From Paenibacillus paridis (GTDB lineage Bacteria; Bacillota; Bacilli; Paenibacillales; Paenibacillaceae), in NCBI RefSeq assembly GCF_006345825.1, contig NZ_VCIX01000083.1:150292-214291 (forward strand): a stretch of 64,000 nt of DNA. Direction: 5' to 3'. Shown piece by piece: positions 18,215-27,323 of the stretch (positions are counted from its first letter, which is position 1; every line of letters starts with the position of its first letter). The notes beneath the pieces were generated by a model. The model was not told where the DNA came from. It ran no database searches and worked only from the letters and a program-made list of their open reading frames with translations. The position numbers were made by a program, and so were the translations under genes.

Positions 18215-19450
18215 CTATTTGCTTTGTACTTCCTCTATGCGCACAACGCGTGTATGCTGCGTATGGCTCCACGTTTTGTTGTTTTGCGTAAAGAAAGCAT
18301 AAAACGTAATCGGCCACCAAGAGATAAGGAAAAACGGCAGCGTCAGCAGGTGAGCATACATTTTCCACGACTTCACGCCTTCAAGCATGAGTGCCAGCGG
18401 GAATTGAACAATTCCTGCTACAGCAGCGATGGCAACCGTCCACCAAGGCAAATAATTATAGAGTGAATCCAAATAATTAGTAGTTGGTATCGCAATATCA
18501 ATCCAAATCACTAACGTCAAAATAAAGCCAAGCAGCGTATTGTAAACAGAGATGGTGTAGATGGCAGAATCGAATTTTACAAAGTTGCGTTCTTTAATGC
18601 TCGCCCACAGAAGCGGAAAAAAGTAATTGCGCGCAACATTGAAATGTCCCTGCATCCAGCGCAGACGTTGCCTTGCTGATGCTTTAAACGTAACCGGCTT
18701 CTCATCGTATACCTTCGCATCATAGTTCAGAATCGGATAAATTCCCCGCTGAACGCAGCGCATGGAAAACTCCAAATCCTCAACCAAGCTAGTTGCTCCC
18801 CAGCCCATATCCTTAAGCAGAGCCGAATCAAAGCACATGCCCGTACCGCCAAGAAAATTGCTCATCTTTAGGTTCGTTCTCGATAGCTGCCACAAACGGT
18901 TGCAATACCAATAAGTAATGCCGTAAGCCGCAGTAACCCATGAATCATCCGGATTTTTTGTATCCAGGTAGCCTTGGATAACCTGATGGCCTTCACAAAG
19001 ATCATCGTTCATCAGCTGAAGGAAATCGGGATTGACCAAGTTGTCGGCATCAAACATGACAACCGCGTCATATTGGCGAGGCATCGCCCAAAGCTCTTTA
19101 AGCATCCACTCAATCGCGTAGCCCTTGCCGCGCAGTAATTGGTTCGTTCTCTCACAAGCATTCACACCCAGGCTGCGGCTGATATCAGCCGTTCCGTCCG
19201 TGCAGTTATCGCAAATAACAAATATATCGTAGAGTTCCTCTGGATAATCCATCTTTTTTAAATTTTCTATTAAAGCTCCGACGACTTGCTCTTCGTTGTG
19301 GGCCGCAACTAACACGGCAAAGGATTTACTCGGTGCATGGTGCTTGCGGCTTTTGTTTTTGAAAAAGCCAAAAATCGAAATACCGAATTGATAAACCGCG
19401 ATTAACGCCATCACCACTTGAAAAGCAATAAAAACAACACTTAGAACCAT
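18215..19450 (-). CDS. membrane glycosyltransferase family 2
   Basis: 411 residues, processive-type GT2. One N-terminal membrane helix (1-25), then the catalytic domain: FAVLVAAHNEE (nucleotide binding), DAD (about 125, metal binding), a later ED in SLVEDLEF (base) and QRLRW (about 265, the Q-x-x-R-W motif of processive enzymes). Three or four membrane helices follow (about 300-400). It most resembles poly-N-acetylglucosamine or hyaluronan-type synthases; polymer and sugar cannot be told from sequence. No deacetylase or export partner is adjacent. ATG preceded by AAGGGGG. Confidence 0.8.
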   Translation of the reverse strand: MVLSVVFIAFQVVMALIAVYQFGISIFGFFKNKSRKHHAPSKSFAVLVAAHNEEQVVGALIENLKKMDYPEELYDIFVICDNCTDGTADISRSLGVNACERTNQLLRGKGYAIEWMLKELWAMPRQYDAVVMFDADNLVNPDFLQLMNDDLCEGHQVIQGYLDTKNPDDSWVTAAYGITYWYCNRLWQLSRTNLKMSNFLGGTGMCFDSALLKDMGWGATSLVEDLEFSMRCVQRGIYPILNYDAKVYDEKPVTFKASARQRLRWMQGHFNVARNYFFPLLWASIKERNFVKFDSAIYTISVYNTLLGFILTLVIWIDIAIPTTNYLDSLYNYLPWWTVAIAAVAGIVQFPLALMLEGVKSWKMYAHLLTLPFFLISWWPITFYAFFTQNNKTWSHTQHTRVVRIEEVQSK

Positions 19451-20248
19451 GCGGCACTGCCCCCTTGAGACCCCATTTTTTTGCTTTGTTCAGCACTTGT
19501 TCACAGCTGCTGCAAGCTTTTTATTATATATTTTCTCTTTGTATGAGTGTTTCTCTGCAAACACTCTCGAACCTTAATTGATTCTCCACAGAATCAACTT
19601 CTTTGTCAAAAGTTGAATAAGTCTCCATTACGCTTAATCTCGGCAGAAAAACGCTTGCATAGCGTATTAATGAACACATTACCTCCTTTTACGACGACTC
19701 AGCCTTATTTTCAACCAATTGCTGAGTTTTTAGCACTAACGTCCTTATTTACGATGTGAAGTGAGAAAAGGTTGCTTCCAATGTGGAGCCAGTATGTGAC
19801 GAACAGGTGAACAAGCGTTATACTTCCGACACCTTTCGCTGTTTCGACAAGAATCCTCTCCACGTGCTGAAATATGTCCATTACAGTTTTACCATCAACT
19901 GCACAAAATTAAACAGCAAATAGAAACGATTGTGAAAACAATTTTTGGGGAAGCCGAAAAACACCTCGTCCCATACGCATGAACATAGGGTTATTGGATT
20001 AAAATGCATCATTTCTGTAAATGTGATACAATACTGACTTCTTATTTTAATAATGGGACAAGAAATAGTTTACGCCCCGCGAACAAAAACATGTTAAAAT
20101 TGATTAGATTACAATATAAGCACGGATTCTATGAACACGCTTATAATTCGTCAAAAAATCCGGTCCTGTCTGTGTAGAACAACAGAAATTGGATGACTAT
20201 TTGGTTCTACTGGATGAAAGAAAGCCACCGTAAGGAGGAAAAACAGCG
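19451..20248. other. 800-base gap with a cluster of hairpins on the plus strand
   Basis: No protein-coding frame here has a ribosome binding site or recognisable protein. Left half carries the hairpin cluster described at 19545-19731; right half (about 19740-20230) is AT-rich and ends with the AAGGAGG site of the PAP2 gene. Confidence 0.5.
19545..19731 (+). ncRNA. possible structured RNA with terminator-like 3' end
   Basis: Successive inverted repeats: GAGTGTTT/AAACACTC (19545-19566), TTGATTCT/AGAATCAA (19578-19597), CAACTT/AAGTTG (19595-19615, sharing CAA with the previous stem), TACGCT/AGCGTA (19629-19666), and ACTCAGC/GCTGAGT followed by TTTTT (19697-19731). A plus-strand RNA is possible, but no clear promoter was found. 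The first stem (loop CTCTGC) resembles the hairpin of the repeats at 7736 and 41528, so it could be a decayed repeat cluster. Confidence 0.3.
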
Positions 20249-20821
20249 ATGGAACGAATGATAGGCTGGCTGAAAACAAGTGAGCAAAAAGTGCTGATTT
20301 GGGCAAATCGGAGACCTACAGGGGGAAAAGGACATCGACTCCTTGGTAGATGGTTAAGCACAGTAACACATATGGGCGGCGCTACCTTTACGCTAGCAAC
20401 CGCCCTCTTATACGCACTATTGGCACCCGCGCCCTGGAGCTTAACGGGCTGGCAATGTTTGACTGCGGTTGTCATTAGCCACTTGCCCGTGGCCATCGTC
20501 AAAAGAAAATTTAAGAGGCTTCGGCCTTACCAGGCCATGCCTGATGTGAATATTGGCCATAAGCCTCTTGTCGACTCATCCTTTCCGTCCGGCCATACGA
20601 CAGCAATTTTCGCGTGGCTTGTTCCAATTCTGCTGACTAGCGGCATTTGGATGGTTATCTTGGTTCCGGCTGCCATGATTATCGGAGTATCGGTCGGATG
20701 GTCAAGGATGTATCTAGGCTTGCATTACCCGTCCGATGTTGCGGCAGGCGCACTCATCGGAACGGTAACCGCTCTTGCGGTCAACTATTCATGGGTCAGC
20801 TCAGCCGCAGGACTTAACTAA
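20249..20821 (+). CDS. PAP2-family membrane phosphatase
   Basis: 190 residues with four or five membrane helices. The three-part acid phosphatase signature is complete: KRKFKRLRP (about 90-98), PSGHTTA (about 113-119) and SRMYLGLHYPSDV (about 150-162), with the catalytic His residues present. Such enzymes dephosphorylate undecaprenyl pyrophosphate or phosphatidyl lipids at the membrane; substrate not determinable. AAGGAGG ribosome binding site, 12 bases upstream. It converges with trmB, the two stop codons overlapping. Confidence 0.9.
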   Translation: MERMIGWLKTSEQKVLIWANRRPTGGKGHRLLGRWLSTVTHMGGATFTLATALLYALLAPAPWSLTGWQCLTAVVISHLPVAIVKRKFKRLRPYQAMPDVNIGHKPLVDSSFPSGHTTAIFAWLVPILLTSGIWMVILVPAAMIIGVSVGWSRMYLGLHYPSDVAAGALIGTVTALAVNYSWVSSAAGLN

Positions 20822-21585
20822 TTGTCCTCGTCTGCGGAATCATTCGATTCCGTGTCGCTGGCCTCAGACTCTTCCAATATCAACTTTTCCTGCTTCGCTT
20901 CACGATGCTTCCTTAAAGCTTCGGCACCGATAACCACTTCTACACGATAAATATTTTGGCCTTTTTCCATAAACTTCATTTCATATTCCGTAAACACAAG
21001 GTCCTCTCGGGGGCCTTCTTTGTGCAAATGGAGCGAAATATTGCGCATGACCAGCTCCATTTCCGCAAAGCTGTTCAAAGAGAATTCAAACAACGATTGC
21101 GAATCGGTCTTAAAATGAATCTCGCCGCGCTCATTGAGCAGCTCGATATATTTAGCAACCAGCCTTGGATGAGTTAGCCGTCTGCGGGCATGCTTGCTTT
21201 TTGGCCATGGATCGCTAAAATTTAGATGTACGCGCTCAAGTTCTCCCGGTTCAAACATGGTTTCGATGTTTTCAATATTGGCCCGAAGCAAAGCAAGGTT
21301 CGGCGGATGCGATTCTCCTTTTTGCTCCCAAATCACACGTGCCTTCTCGCTTGCGCGGCGAAGCAGCTCATCGTACATGTCCACGCCAATAAAATTAATA
21401 TGCGGATAACGCGCGCTCATCTGGCTGATGAAGCGGCCTTTGCCCATGCCAAGCTCAACGTAGATCGGATTGTCGTTGCCAAAAAATTCACGCCATTTGC
21501 CTTTGTGCGGAGCAGCATCAAGCACGACCAGCTCCGGCTGTCCCTCTAAACTCTCACGAATCCCTTTTCTTCCTCTTAAACGCAT
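20818..21585 (-). CDS. trmB: tRNA (guanine-46-N7)-methyltransferase
   Basis: About 255 residues. SAM-binding motif VELGMGKGRFI (about 45-56) and the TrmB signature FSDPWPKSKHARRRLT (about 124-139) are intact. It makes m7G46 in the tRNA variable loop. The frame opens at 21603, but the ATG at 21585 gives MRLRGRKGIRE and has GGAGG 11 bases upstream. The acidic C-terminal tail (about 225-255, rich in Glu/Asp/Ser) is longer than in Bacillus TrmB and probably disordered. Confidence 0.95.
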   Translation of the reverse strand: MRLRGRKGIRESLEGQPELVVLDAAPHKGKWREFFGNDNPIYVELGMGKGRFISQMSARYPHINFIGVDMYDELLRRASEKARVIWEQKGESHPPNLALLRANIENIETMFEPGELERVHLNFSDPWPKSKHARRRLTHPRLVAKYIELLNERGEIHFKTDSQSLFEFSLNSFAEMELVMRNISLHLHKEGPREDLVFTEYEMKFMEKGQNIYRVEVVIGAEALRKHREAKQEKLILEESEASDTESNDSADEDN

Positions 21586-21764
21586 ATGCAGTGATTCCTC
21601 CATTTATCGTAGACGATGCAACGAATAGACTAGTCCTTATTGTGCCCAAGAAATGACGCAATGTAAAGAGGAATGCCAACCAACTTCCATACTTTTGAGG
21701 CGTCATTCTGCTTCACTACCCGCCATTATTTCAATTTCACTATAAAAACGCCGGATGGGATCGA

Positions 21765-21818
21765 GCAAAAACGCCTTCGGCGTCCTTTAGACGCTGAAGT
21801 TATCCATTCTTATATTAA
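21765..21818. repeat. intergenic hairpin, possible repeat family
   Basis: AAAAACGCCTTCGGCGTCCT at about 21766-21785 followed by ATTCTTATATTAA. The layout (GC-rich hairpin, CGTCCT, then pyrimidine-rich ATTC...TAT...TTAA) matches 25116-25170. It lies in the gap between trmB and the 69-residue gene. Confidence 0.4.
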
Positions 21819-21820
21819 AA

Positions 21821-21853
21821 AAAGCCGCGGCCCTTGTTCGGCACTGCGGCTTT
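21821..21853 (-). terminator. terminator after the 69-residue protein gene
   Basis: Arms AAAGCCGC (21821-21828) and GCGGCTTT (21846-21853); on the minus strand followed by TTTTTTTAATA. Confidence 0.85.
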
Positions 21854-21882
21854 GTTCCTGTATATACGATGCGCTGTCAAGC

Positions 21883-22092
21883 TTAGAGCAGCAGTTGGTA
21901 AGCGATCGGGCCATTTTCTTGCTGGTCACGCTCATACGTTTCAACCAGCACCTCGTTCAACTTCTTGCGAGCTGAAATTTCTACGCCATGGTTATTGTGA
22001 AAACGGACACCCGTAAGGGCCATTAATTCTTTGATCGTAAGCTCAACCGTTACTGTGTTGTCGCCGTTTGGTATTTTCGTTGCATGATTCAT
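21883..22092 (-). CDS. small uncharacterised acidic protein
   Basis: 69 residues, unknown. A short N-terminal strand-like part (TVTVELTIKELMALTGVRF) and an amphipathic helix (EISARKKLNEVLVETYERDQQ); no Cys, no membrane segment. GAGGTGAT site 6 bases before the ATG and a good terminator right after the stop support a real, singly transcribed gene. The 250-base upstream region holds a near-perfect inverted repeat. Confidence 0.65.
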   Translation of the reverse strand: MNHATKIPNGDNTVTVELTIKELMALTGVRFHNNHGVEISARKKLNEVLVETYERDQQENGPIAYQLLL

Positions 22093-22156
22093 CTCTAATC
22101 ACCTCATCGATTTATTGTAAAAGTATTTCCATTTTATCGACGTTTCATGAATGCAA

Positions 22157-22245
22157 GTGCAATTGGGCTATGTTAGGTTTATTTGTTGTTTTGTCGCACT
22201 TTTAATATAACACTTCATGTAAGGTTACGCAAGCCCAAATTGCAC
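22157..22245. repeat. distant inverted repeat upstream of ytqA
   Basis: GTGCAATTGGGCT (22157-22169) and AGCCCAAATTGCAC (22232-22245) are reverse complements apart from one extra base, 62 bases apart. It lies between the 69-residue gene and ytqA, which are divergent. Confidence 0.5.
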
Positions 22246-22370
22246 CATTTCAAAAATAATTTCCAATTAAAGCGTTTTCCGAACATTCGCAAGACATCCA
22301 TGTAACAATCGTGGCTTTTCCACTCATTTTTCGTTAAAATATAGGGTGTATGTTTCGAAAGAAGGGGAAA

Positions 22371-23330
22371 ATGATGATTGACTCACAGACTGCGCTGCCC
22401 ATACTTTGGAGCGATAAACGATTTCATACATGGAATTACGAAATGCGGGAGCAGTTCGGCGGTAAAGTATTCAAAGTCACGCTTGATGCCGGCTTTACTT
22501 GCCCGAATCGGGACGGCTCTATCGCGAAGGGTGGCTGCACGTTCTGCAGCGCTCGCGGCTCAGGCGATTTCGCAGGCAGCAGACGGGACGATCTCGTCAC
22601 GCAGTTCAATCAGATTCGCGACCGCCAGCATCAGAAATGGCCGGACGCCCAGTATATCGGCTACTTTCAGGCTTATACCAATACCTATGCGCCTGTAGAG
22701 GAGCTTCGCGAATATTATGAAGTGATTCTGCAGCAGCCCGGCGTTGTCGGTCTATCGATCGCAACACGTCCCGACTGCTTGCCCGATGACGTAGTTGATT
22801 ATTTGGCAGAGCTGAACGAGCGCACCTATCTGTGGGTAGAGATGGGCTTGCAGACGGTGCACGAATCAACATCCGCGCTGATTAATCGAGCTCATGATAC
22901 CGCCTGCTATGAGGATGCCGTTCGCCGCTTGCGCGCACGCGGCATTCGCGTCTGTGCGCATATTATTTACGGGCTGCCGCAGGAAACGCATGAAATGATG
23001 CTCGATACCGGCCGTGCCGTTGCCAAAATGGACGTCCAAGGAATCAAAATCCACCTGCTTCACTTGATGCGCAAAACGCCGATGGTTCGTCAATACGAAG
23101 CCGGGCTTCTGCAATTTCTGGAGAAGGATGAGTATGTCAGCTTAATCGTAGACACGCTCGAATTTTTGCCGCCGGAGATGATTGTTCACCGCCTGACCGG
23201 CGATGCGCCTCGCGACCTGCTGATCGGCCCCCTATGGAGCATGAGAAAATGGGAAGTGCTTAACGCCTTTGACGACGAGCTTAAGCGCCGCAATACATGG
23301 CAAGGCAAGCTCTGGAAGGCTGGGGCGTAA
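22371..23330 (+). CDS. ytqA: radical SAM protein, YtqA/YhcC family (tRNA wobble-uridine modification)
   Basis: About 319 residues of the TIGR01212 radical SAM family. The cluster-binding cysteines lie in TCPNRDGSIAKGGCTFCSAR (about 40-60). The family is wholly cytosolic. In B. subtilis the same gene precedes ytqB, and recent work links the pair to 5-(carboxymethylaminomethyl)uridine processing in tRNA (MnmL/MnmM, as I recall). The frame opens at 22350, but the tandem ATGs at 22371/22374 lie just behind AAGGGG and are preferred. ytqB follows 86 bases later. Confidence 0.88.
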   Translation: MMIDSQTALPILWSDKRFHTWNYEMREQFGGKVFKVTLDAGFTCPNRDGSIAKGGCTFCSARGSGDFAGSRRDDLVTQFNQIRDRQHQKWPDAQYIGYFQAYTNTYAPVEELREYYEVILQQPGVVGLSIATRPDCLPDDVVDYLAELNERTYLWVEMGLQTVHESTSALINRAHDTACYEDAVRRLRARGIRVCAHIIYGLPQETHEMMLDTGRAVAKMDVQGIKIHLLHLMRKTPMVRQYEAGLLQFLEKDEYVSLIVDTLEFLPPEMIVHRLTGDAPRDLLIGPLWSMRKWEVLNAFDDELKRRNTWQGKLWKAGA

Positions 23331-23416
23331 TAAATGGGCATATGCGTAAAGACAGCCGTTTTCCAACAGCCCCCTTTGGCTTTAACCTATACTTGTTATC
23401 CGAATTGAGGTGAACT

Positions 23417-23995
23417 ATGGGCTTCCTATCCATGCTCAGCATGGCCCACAAGTGGATTGCCGAGCGCACCGCGCCGGGCGATATCGTTATTGATGCGACC
23501 GCGGGCGGCGGCGTCGATACGCTGGCATTAGCAACGCTTGTCGGGCCTAAAGGCACCGTCTATGCCTTCGATATTCAACAGGAAGCGCTCGATCGGACGG
23601 AGGCACGCCTCTCTGCGCTTGAAGTGGACAAGCGACCCTCCGTCAAGCTGCTGCTCGAATCACATGCCAATATGGCTAAGGTTGTCGCTCCGGACGTTAT
23701 CGGCAAAGCTTCGGCCGTCATGTTCAATCTCGGTTATTTGCCGGGCAGCAGCGATCTTACGATTATAACGGAGCCTGCCTCGACGATTGCCGCGCTGGAT
23801 GCCGCCATGCTGCTGCTTAGGCCCGGCGGGATCGTCACCTGCGTATTATATCCGGGCCACAGCGGAGGCAGCGATGAAGCGGCCGCCGTAGAGAAATGGG
23901 CTGCCGGACTGCCGCAAGCCGCGGCGCAAACGGTGATCTATCGCCAATTGCAGCGGTCAGCCGCTCCCTACCTTGTGGCCATCGAGAAACGATAG
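23417..23995 (+). CDS. mnmM: class I SAM methyltransferase YtqB/MnmM
   Basis: 192 residues, Rossmann methyltransferase: DATAGGGVDTLALA (SAM motif I, about 25-38), FDIQQEAL (motif II), and the YtqB-specific FNLGYLPGSSD (about 99-109). MnmM methylates 5-aminomethyl-uridine at the tRNA wobble position to mnm5U. GAGGTG site before the ATG. Downstream of ytqA in the same direction, the same pairing as in Bacillus, which supports a shared pathway. Confidence 0.88.
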   Translation: MGFLSMLSMAHKWIAERTAPGDIVIDATAGGGVDTLALATLVGPKGTVYAFDIQQEALDRTEARLSALEVDKRPSVKLLLESHANMAKVVAPDVIGKASAVMFNLGYLPGSSDLTIITEPASTIAALDAAMLLLRPGGIVTCVLYPGHSGGSDEAAAVEKWAAGLPQAAAQTVIYRQLQRSAAPYLVAIEKR

Positions 23996-24103
23996 GCTGC
24001 AGCCGAATGGGTTTTTGATCTAGTCGCGAATCCTCTATCCTTGTGAAGCCACAAAGGGTACAATCGTTTTAACTACATATTATAGACATGGGAGAGATAT
24101 CAA

Positions 24104-25078
24104 ATGACAGTAAAACCTTATCCATTACAATTTAAACCGGAAATGAAAGAACGCATATGGGGAGGACGTGCGCTGGAGGGCTTTGGACTTGAGCTGCCAG
24201 AAGGCTCCATTGGCGAGGGCTGGATGATCGGCGATCACCCGAATGGCACGACGAAGGTCATGAACGGCGAACTGGCTGGTACGGGACTTGACGAAATCCG
24301 CGAAACCTATGGCCGTATTTGGTTCGGCACGCAGGGCTTTTCCGAGAAAAACGGACGGTTTCCGCTTCTTATTAAATTGCTCGATTGCAATGACGATTTG
24401 TCCATTCAAGTCCATCCCACGGATGCTTATGAAGGCCTTCCCGAAGGAGAACTCGGCAAAACGGAAATGTGGTATATCTTGGACGCTAAGCCGGGAGCAA
24501 AAATCATCTATGGCCTAAAAGAAGGCGTTGACCGTGCGGCGATGGAAGCCGCAATTGCTGAGGGCCGCATTATGGATACACTTCAGGAAGTATCCGTAGC
24601 GGCTGGTGATGCGTTCTACATTCCGGCAGGAACGGTCCATGCGCTATGCTCCGGCGTTGTCGTTGCCGAGATTCAGCAAAACTCCGATACGACTTACCGT
24701 TTGCATGATTACGACCGTCCCGGCCTGGACGGACAGCTTCGCGAGCTTCACATTGAGGATTCACTGAATGTCATCGCCTATGAAGGCGCCGGCGCACAGC
24801 GAATGACAACGGATGGCGCCGTTGCAGGTGAGTGGCTGACGATCGCAACCTCCCCTTATTTCGTTGTTGAAAAAGGAATCGTAGCTGCGCCTTGGAAGCT
24901 CTCCACCTCGCTTGAAAGCTTTGTCATTCTCGTCGTTGCAGAAGGCGAAGGCCAGCTGAAATGGGCAGACGGCGAGCAGTCCATCAAAGCAGGCGAATGC
25001 TTCCTTCTACCCGCTAACCTTGGAGAATATGAGCTATCGGGCAGCTTCACGGTACTTCGCAGCGTAGTCCCTGCGTAA
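24104..25078 (+). CDS. manA: mannose-6-phosphate isomerase, class I
   Basis: 324 residues, zinc-dependent isomerase of mannose-6-P and fructose-6-P. Metal-binding elements are visible: SIQVHPTDAY (about 97-106, Gln and His), EMWYILDAKPGA (Glu, about 116-127), and the His in PAGTVHALCSG (about 170-180). Cupin C-terminal domain. Length fits the short Gram-positive type. The ATG has GGAGAG upstream. Monocistronic, ends in a terminator. Confidence 0.95.
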   Translation: MTVKPYPLQFKPEMKERIWGGRALEGFGLELPEGSIGEGWMIGDHPNGTTKVMNGELAGTGLDEIRETYGRIWFGTQGFSEKNGRFPLLIKLLDCNDDLSIQVHPTDAYEGLPEGELGKTEMWYILDAKPGAKIIYGLKEGVDRAAMEAAIAEGRIMDTLQEVSVAAGDAFYIPAGTVHALCSGVVVAEIQQNSDTTYRLHDYDRPGLDGQLRELHIEDSLNVIAYEGAGAQRMTTDGAVAGEWLTIATSPYFVVEKGIVAAPWKLSTSLESFVILVVAEGEGQLKWADGEQSIKAGECFLLPANLGEYELSGSFTVLRSVVPA

Positions 25079-25115
25079 ATCTGTAACGAGGTAAAGCTTA
25101 CCTATCGAACAAGGT

Positions 25116-25170
25116 GAAACGGCTGTCGCCGTCCTATGGCGGCGATGCCCGATTCATCCCTATCTTTTAA
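25116..25170. repeat. intergenic hairpin, possible repeat family
   Basis: GAAACGGCTGTCGCCGTCCT followed by GGCGGCGAT and ATTCATCCCTATCTTTTAA. Same layout as 21765-21818. It lies between manA and its terminator. Confidence 0.45.
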
Positions 25171-25184
25171 ATGAAGCAACAAAA

Positions 25185-25227
25185 GAACCTTCAGCACCGC
25201 GGTTACGCGGGATTGAAGGTTCTTTTT
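25185..25227. terminator. bidirectional terminator between manA and B12-radical SAM gene
   Basis: Arms GAACCTTCA (25185-25193) and TGAAGGTTC (25214-25222), inner GCGGTTACGC hairpin, TTTTTC on the plus side and CTTTTG on the minus side. Confidence 0.85.
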
Positions 25228-25270
25228 CATTCCAATATCACAACTTTGCCAGTTAATAATTGAACATGCC

Positions 25271-27163
25271 TTAGCCTTGAAGCACCTCGCGGCTAGCTTC
25301 TATCGTCAGCGTGAACGGACGAGGCTTCGGCTTTGTGCTGCCCGACTCCAGGGCATACAAGACAACGAGCAGCGTATGTTGCTCCCGCACAACCTCCCCG
25401 GTTGCAAGGAAGGTTGCGAGATCGAATGGAAGCTTCTCGATGACCGCGTGTTTCTGCAGCTCCTTCTCTCCAAAGCCAAGCGCGGCGAATGCTGGCGATA
25501 CCTCTTCAGGACGCTCCGCCAAGCGGCGCATCCAGCCGCTCCAAATGGACTTGTCCATCGTAAATTCCCACCAGGTTTTACGCGGCTTGTAATTATGGTT
25601 AAGGAAATAATCATATTTCATAAGCCCCAGCACAATGTCTGAATCCAGGCGCGAGCCTGCAATGGCCAGCACTTCGTCAAACGTAAAGGAAACCTTCTCC
25701 GAATCCTCCTGCGGTGCAGGCAATGATCCGATTGCGTTCTTGCCCGAGCGCGGCAGCGATTCAAGAAATGCCCAGAGCCGCGAATAAAGATCCTCCAGTT
25801 GATGGCCGATCTTTTGCCAGCCGCTGCGCTCCCAGAAATCACCGAATGCCTGAAAGAAATCGAATGGCGACGGAAAGACGCGATCAACCAAATAAAGCAG
25901 GGTATGGTCCATCCGGTGCGCATTCCAATACTTCTCTAGTACATCCTCTACCCGTTTGATCCGAACGATATCGCCAAATGGCATCAAGTCGTTCCCTAGC
26001 ATCTCGTACGGGGAGCGATCCATGTAAATATAGCCCCACTTATCCGCTTCTCGGCGAAGGCCCGTCCCTCTCAGCATTTTGAGAAATCCAAGCTGCAGCT
26101 CCTCTGGCCGAAGCTCAAAGACGTCATTGAACGTTCCACGGAACGTATCGTAGTTCTCCAGCGGAAGCCCGGCAATTAAATCGAGATGCTGGTCGATCTT
26201 TTGTGAATTTTTCACCTTCATGACCGTTCGCACTAGCTTCATCCAGTTTTGGCGCCGCTGAACCGCTTCATTCGTCGGATCATTTGTCGATTGTACGCCA
26301 ATCTCGAAGCGGAAGATGCCGGCAGGCGCATTTTCTGCCAAATAGTCCAGCACCTCAGGCCTCATAATATCAGCCGTAATCTCAAATTGAAAAACACAGC
26401 CTTGATGATTTTTGATCAGAAACTCAAATATTTCAAGTGCATAATCCCGTTTGATGTTAAAGGTACGGTCAACGAATTTGATCAGCTTGGCACCTTTTTC
26501 AATCAGATACAAAATATCGGCCTTGGTCCGCTCCATATCATAGTAGCGCACGCCGACCTCAATACTGGATAGGCAAAACTGGCAGCTGAACGGACAGCCT
26601 CGGCTCGTTTCGAAATAGACCACCCGGCTCCCCAAATGAGGAATATCCTCCTCGAAGCGATGCGGTGAAGGCAGCTCGTTCAAATTCAGCTTCGGACGCG
26701 GCGGATTGATGAGCACCTCCACGCGGTCCTCGCGCTGCTTCCGGTAGGTCACTCCGAAGACCATGTGGTATTTGCCGTCACCCTCAATTTCTGTCAGCAA
26801 GTGATGAAAGGTCTCTTCGCCTTCGCCCACAACGATAAAATCAACCTCTTGGACGCGCTCCATCCAATAATCCATATCGTAGCTGACCTCGGGACCCCCA
26901 AGGATGATCTTAATTTCAGGCATAATTTTGCGCAGCATATTGATGACTGTAATGGTCTCCTCGATGTTCCAAATGTAACAGGAGAACCCTACAACATCAG
27001 GCTTTCGCGAGAAAATATCCGATACGATGTTCATAACCGGGTCTTTGATCGTATACTCTGCAATATCGATATCGAATCTGTCGCCGCTGAACGCCTTCAA
27101 GCAGCGCAGCGCAAGTGATGTGTGTATAAACTTGGCATTTAAGGTGGACAGTACCACTTTCAT
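25271..27163 (-). CDS. B12-binding-domain radical SAM protein (DUF4080 type)
   Basis: 630 residues. Residues 1-140 form a cobalamin-binding Rossmann domain (MKVVLSTLNAKFIHTSLALR..., with VGFSCYIWN and LGGPEVSYD). The radical SAM cluster motif is CPFSCQFC (about 190-197, C-x3-C-x2-C). The C-terminal ~200 residues match the DUF4080 region found in this Firmicute family. Reaction unknown; B12-radical SAM enzymes often do methylations or ring rearrangements. It stands alone, so context gives no substrate. Length is typical for this subfamily. Confidence 0.85.
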   Translation of the reverse strand: MKVVLSTLNAKFIHTSLALRCLKAFSGDRFDIDIAEYTIKDPVMNIVSDIFSRKPDVVGFSCYIWNIEETITVINMLRKIMPEIKIILGGPEVSYDMDYWMERVQEVDFIVVGEGEETFHHLLTEIEGDGKYHMVFGVTYRKQREDRVEVLINPPRPKLNLNELPSPHRFEEDIPHLGSRVVYFETSRGCPFSCQFCLSSIEVGVRYYDMERTKADILYLIEKGAKLIKFVDRTFNIKRDYALEIFEFLIKNHQGCVFQFEITADIMRPEVLDYLAENAPAGIFRFEIGVQSTNDPTNEAVQRRQNWMKLVRTVMKVKNSQKIDQHLDLIAGLPLENYDTFRGTFNDVFELRPEELQLGFLKMLRGTGLRREADKWGYIYMDRSPYEMLGNDLMPFGDIVRIKRVEDVLEKYWNAHRMDHTLLYLVDRVFPSPFDFFQAFGDFWERSGWQKIGHQLEDLYSRLWAFLESLPRSGKNAIGSLPAPQEDSEKVSFTFDEVLAIAGSRLDSDIVLGLMKYDYFLNHNYKPRKTWWEFTMDKSIWSGWMRRLAERPEEVSPAFAALGFGEKELQKHAVIEKLPFDLATFLATGEVVREQHTLLVVLYALESGSTKPKPRPFTLTIEASREVLQG

Positions 27164-27261
27164 AGCATAACCTCTCTAACATAAGCATTTGCCTAGCCAG
27201 CAACGCAGCCATTTAGCCTCAGTCGCTTCTAGCAAGATGCCTTCTATTGTACAGAAAAAAA

Positions 27262-27317
27262 ATGAAAAAAAGAAGAGGCATCCTTTGCCGGCGATCGCCG
27301 CTGCAGGATACCTCTTT
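27262..27317 (-). terminator. terminator after the S1C protease gene
   Basis: Twelve-base imperfect arms (27273-27284, 27305-27316) around a GC-rich GCCGGCGATCGCCG core, followed by TCTTTTTTTCATTTTTTTT on the minus strand. Confidence 0.9.
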
Positions 27318-27323
27318 GAATGA

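Noticed and set aside
19547..19759. 70-residue plus-strand frame
   Set aside because: Overlaps the hairpin cluster, no ribosome binding site, composition not protein-like.
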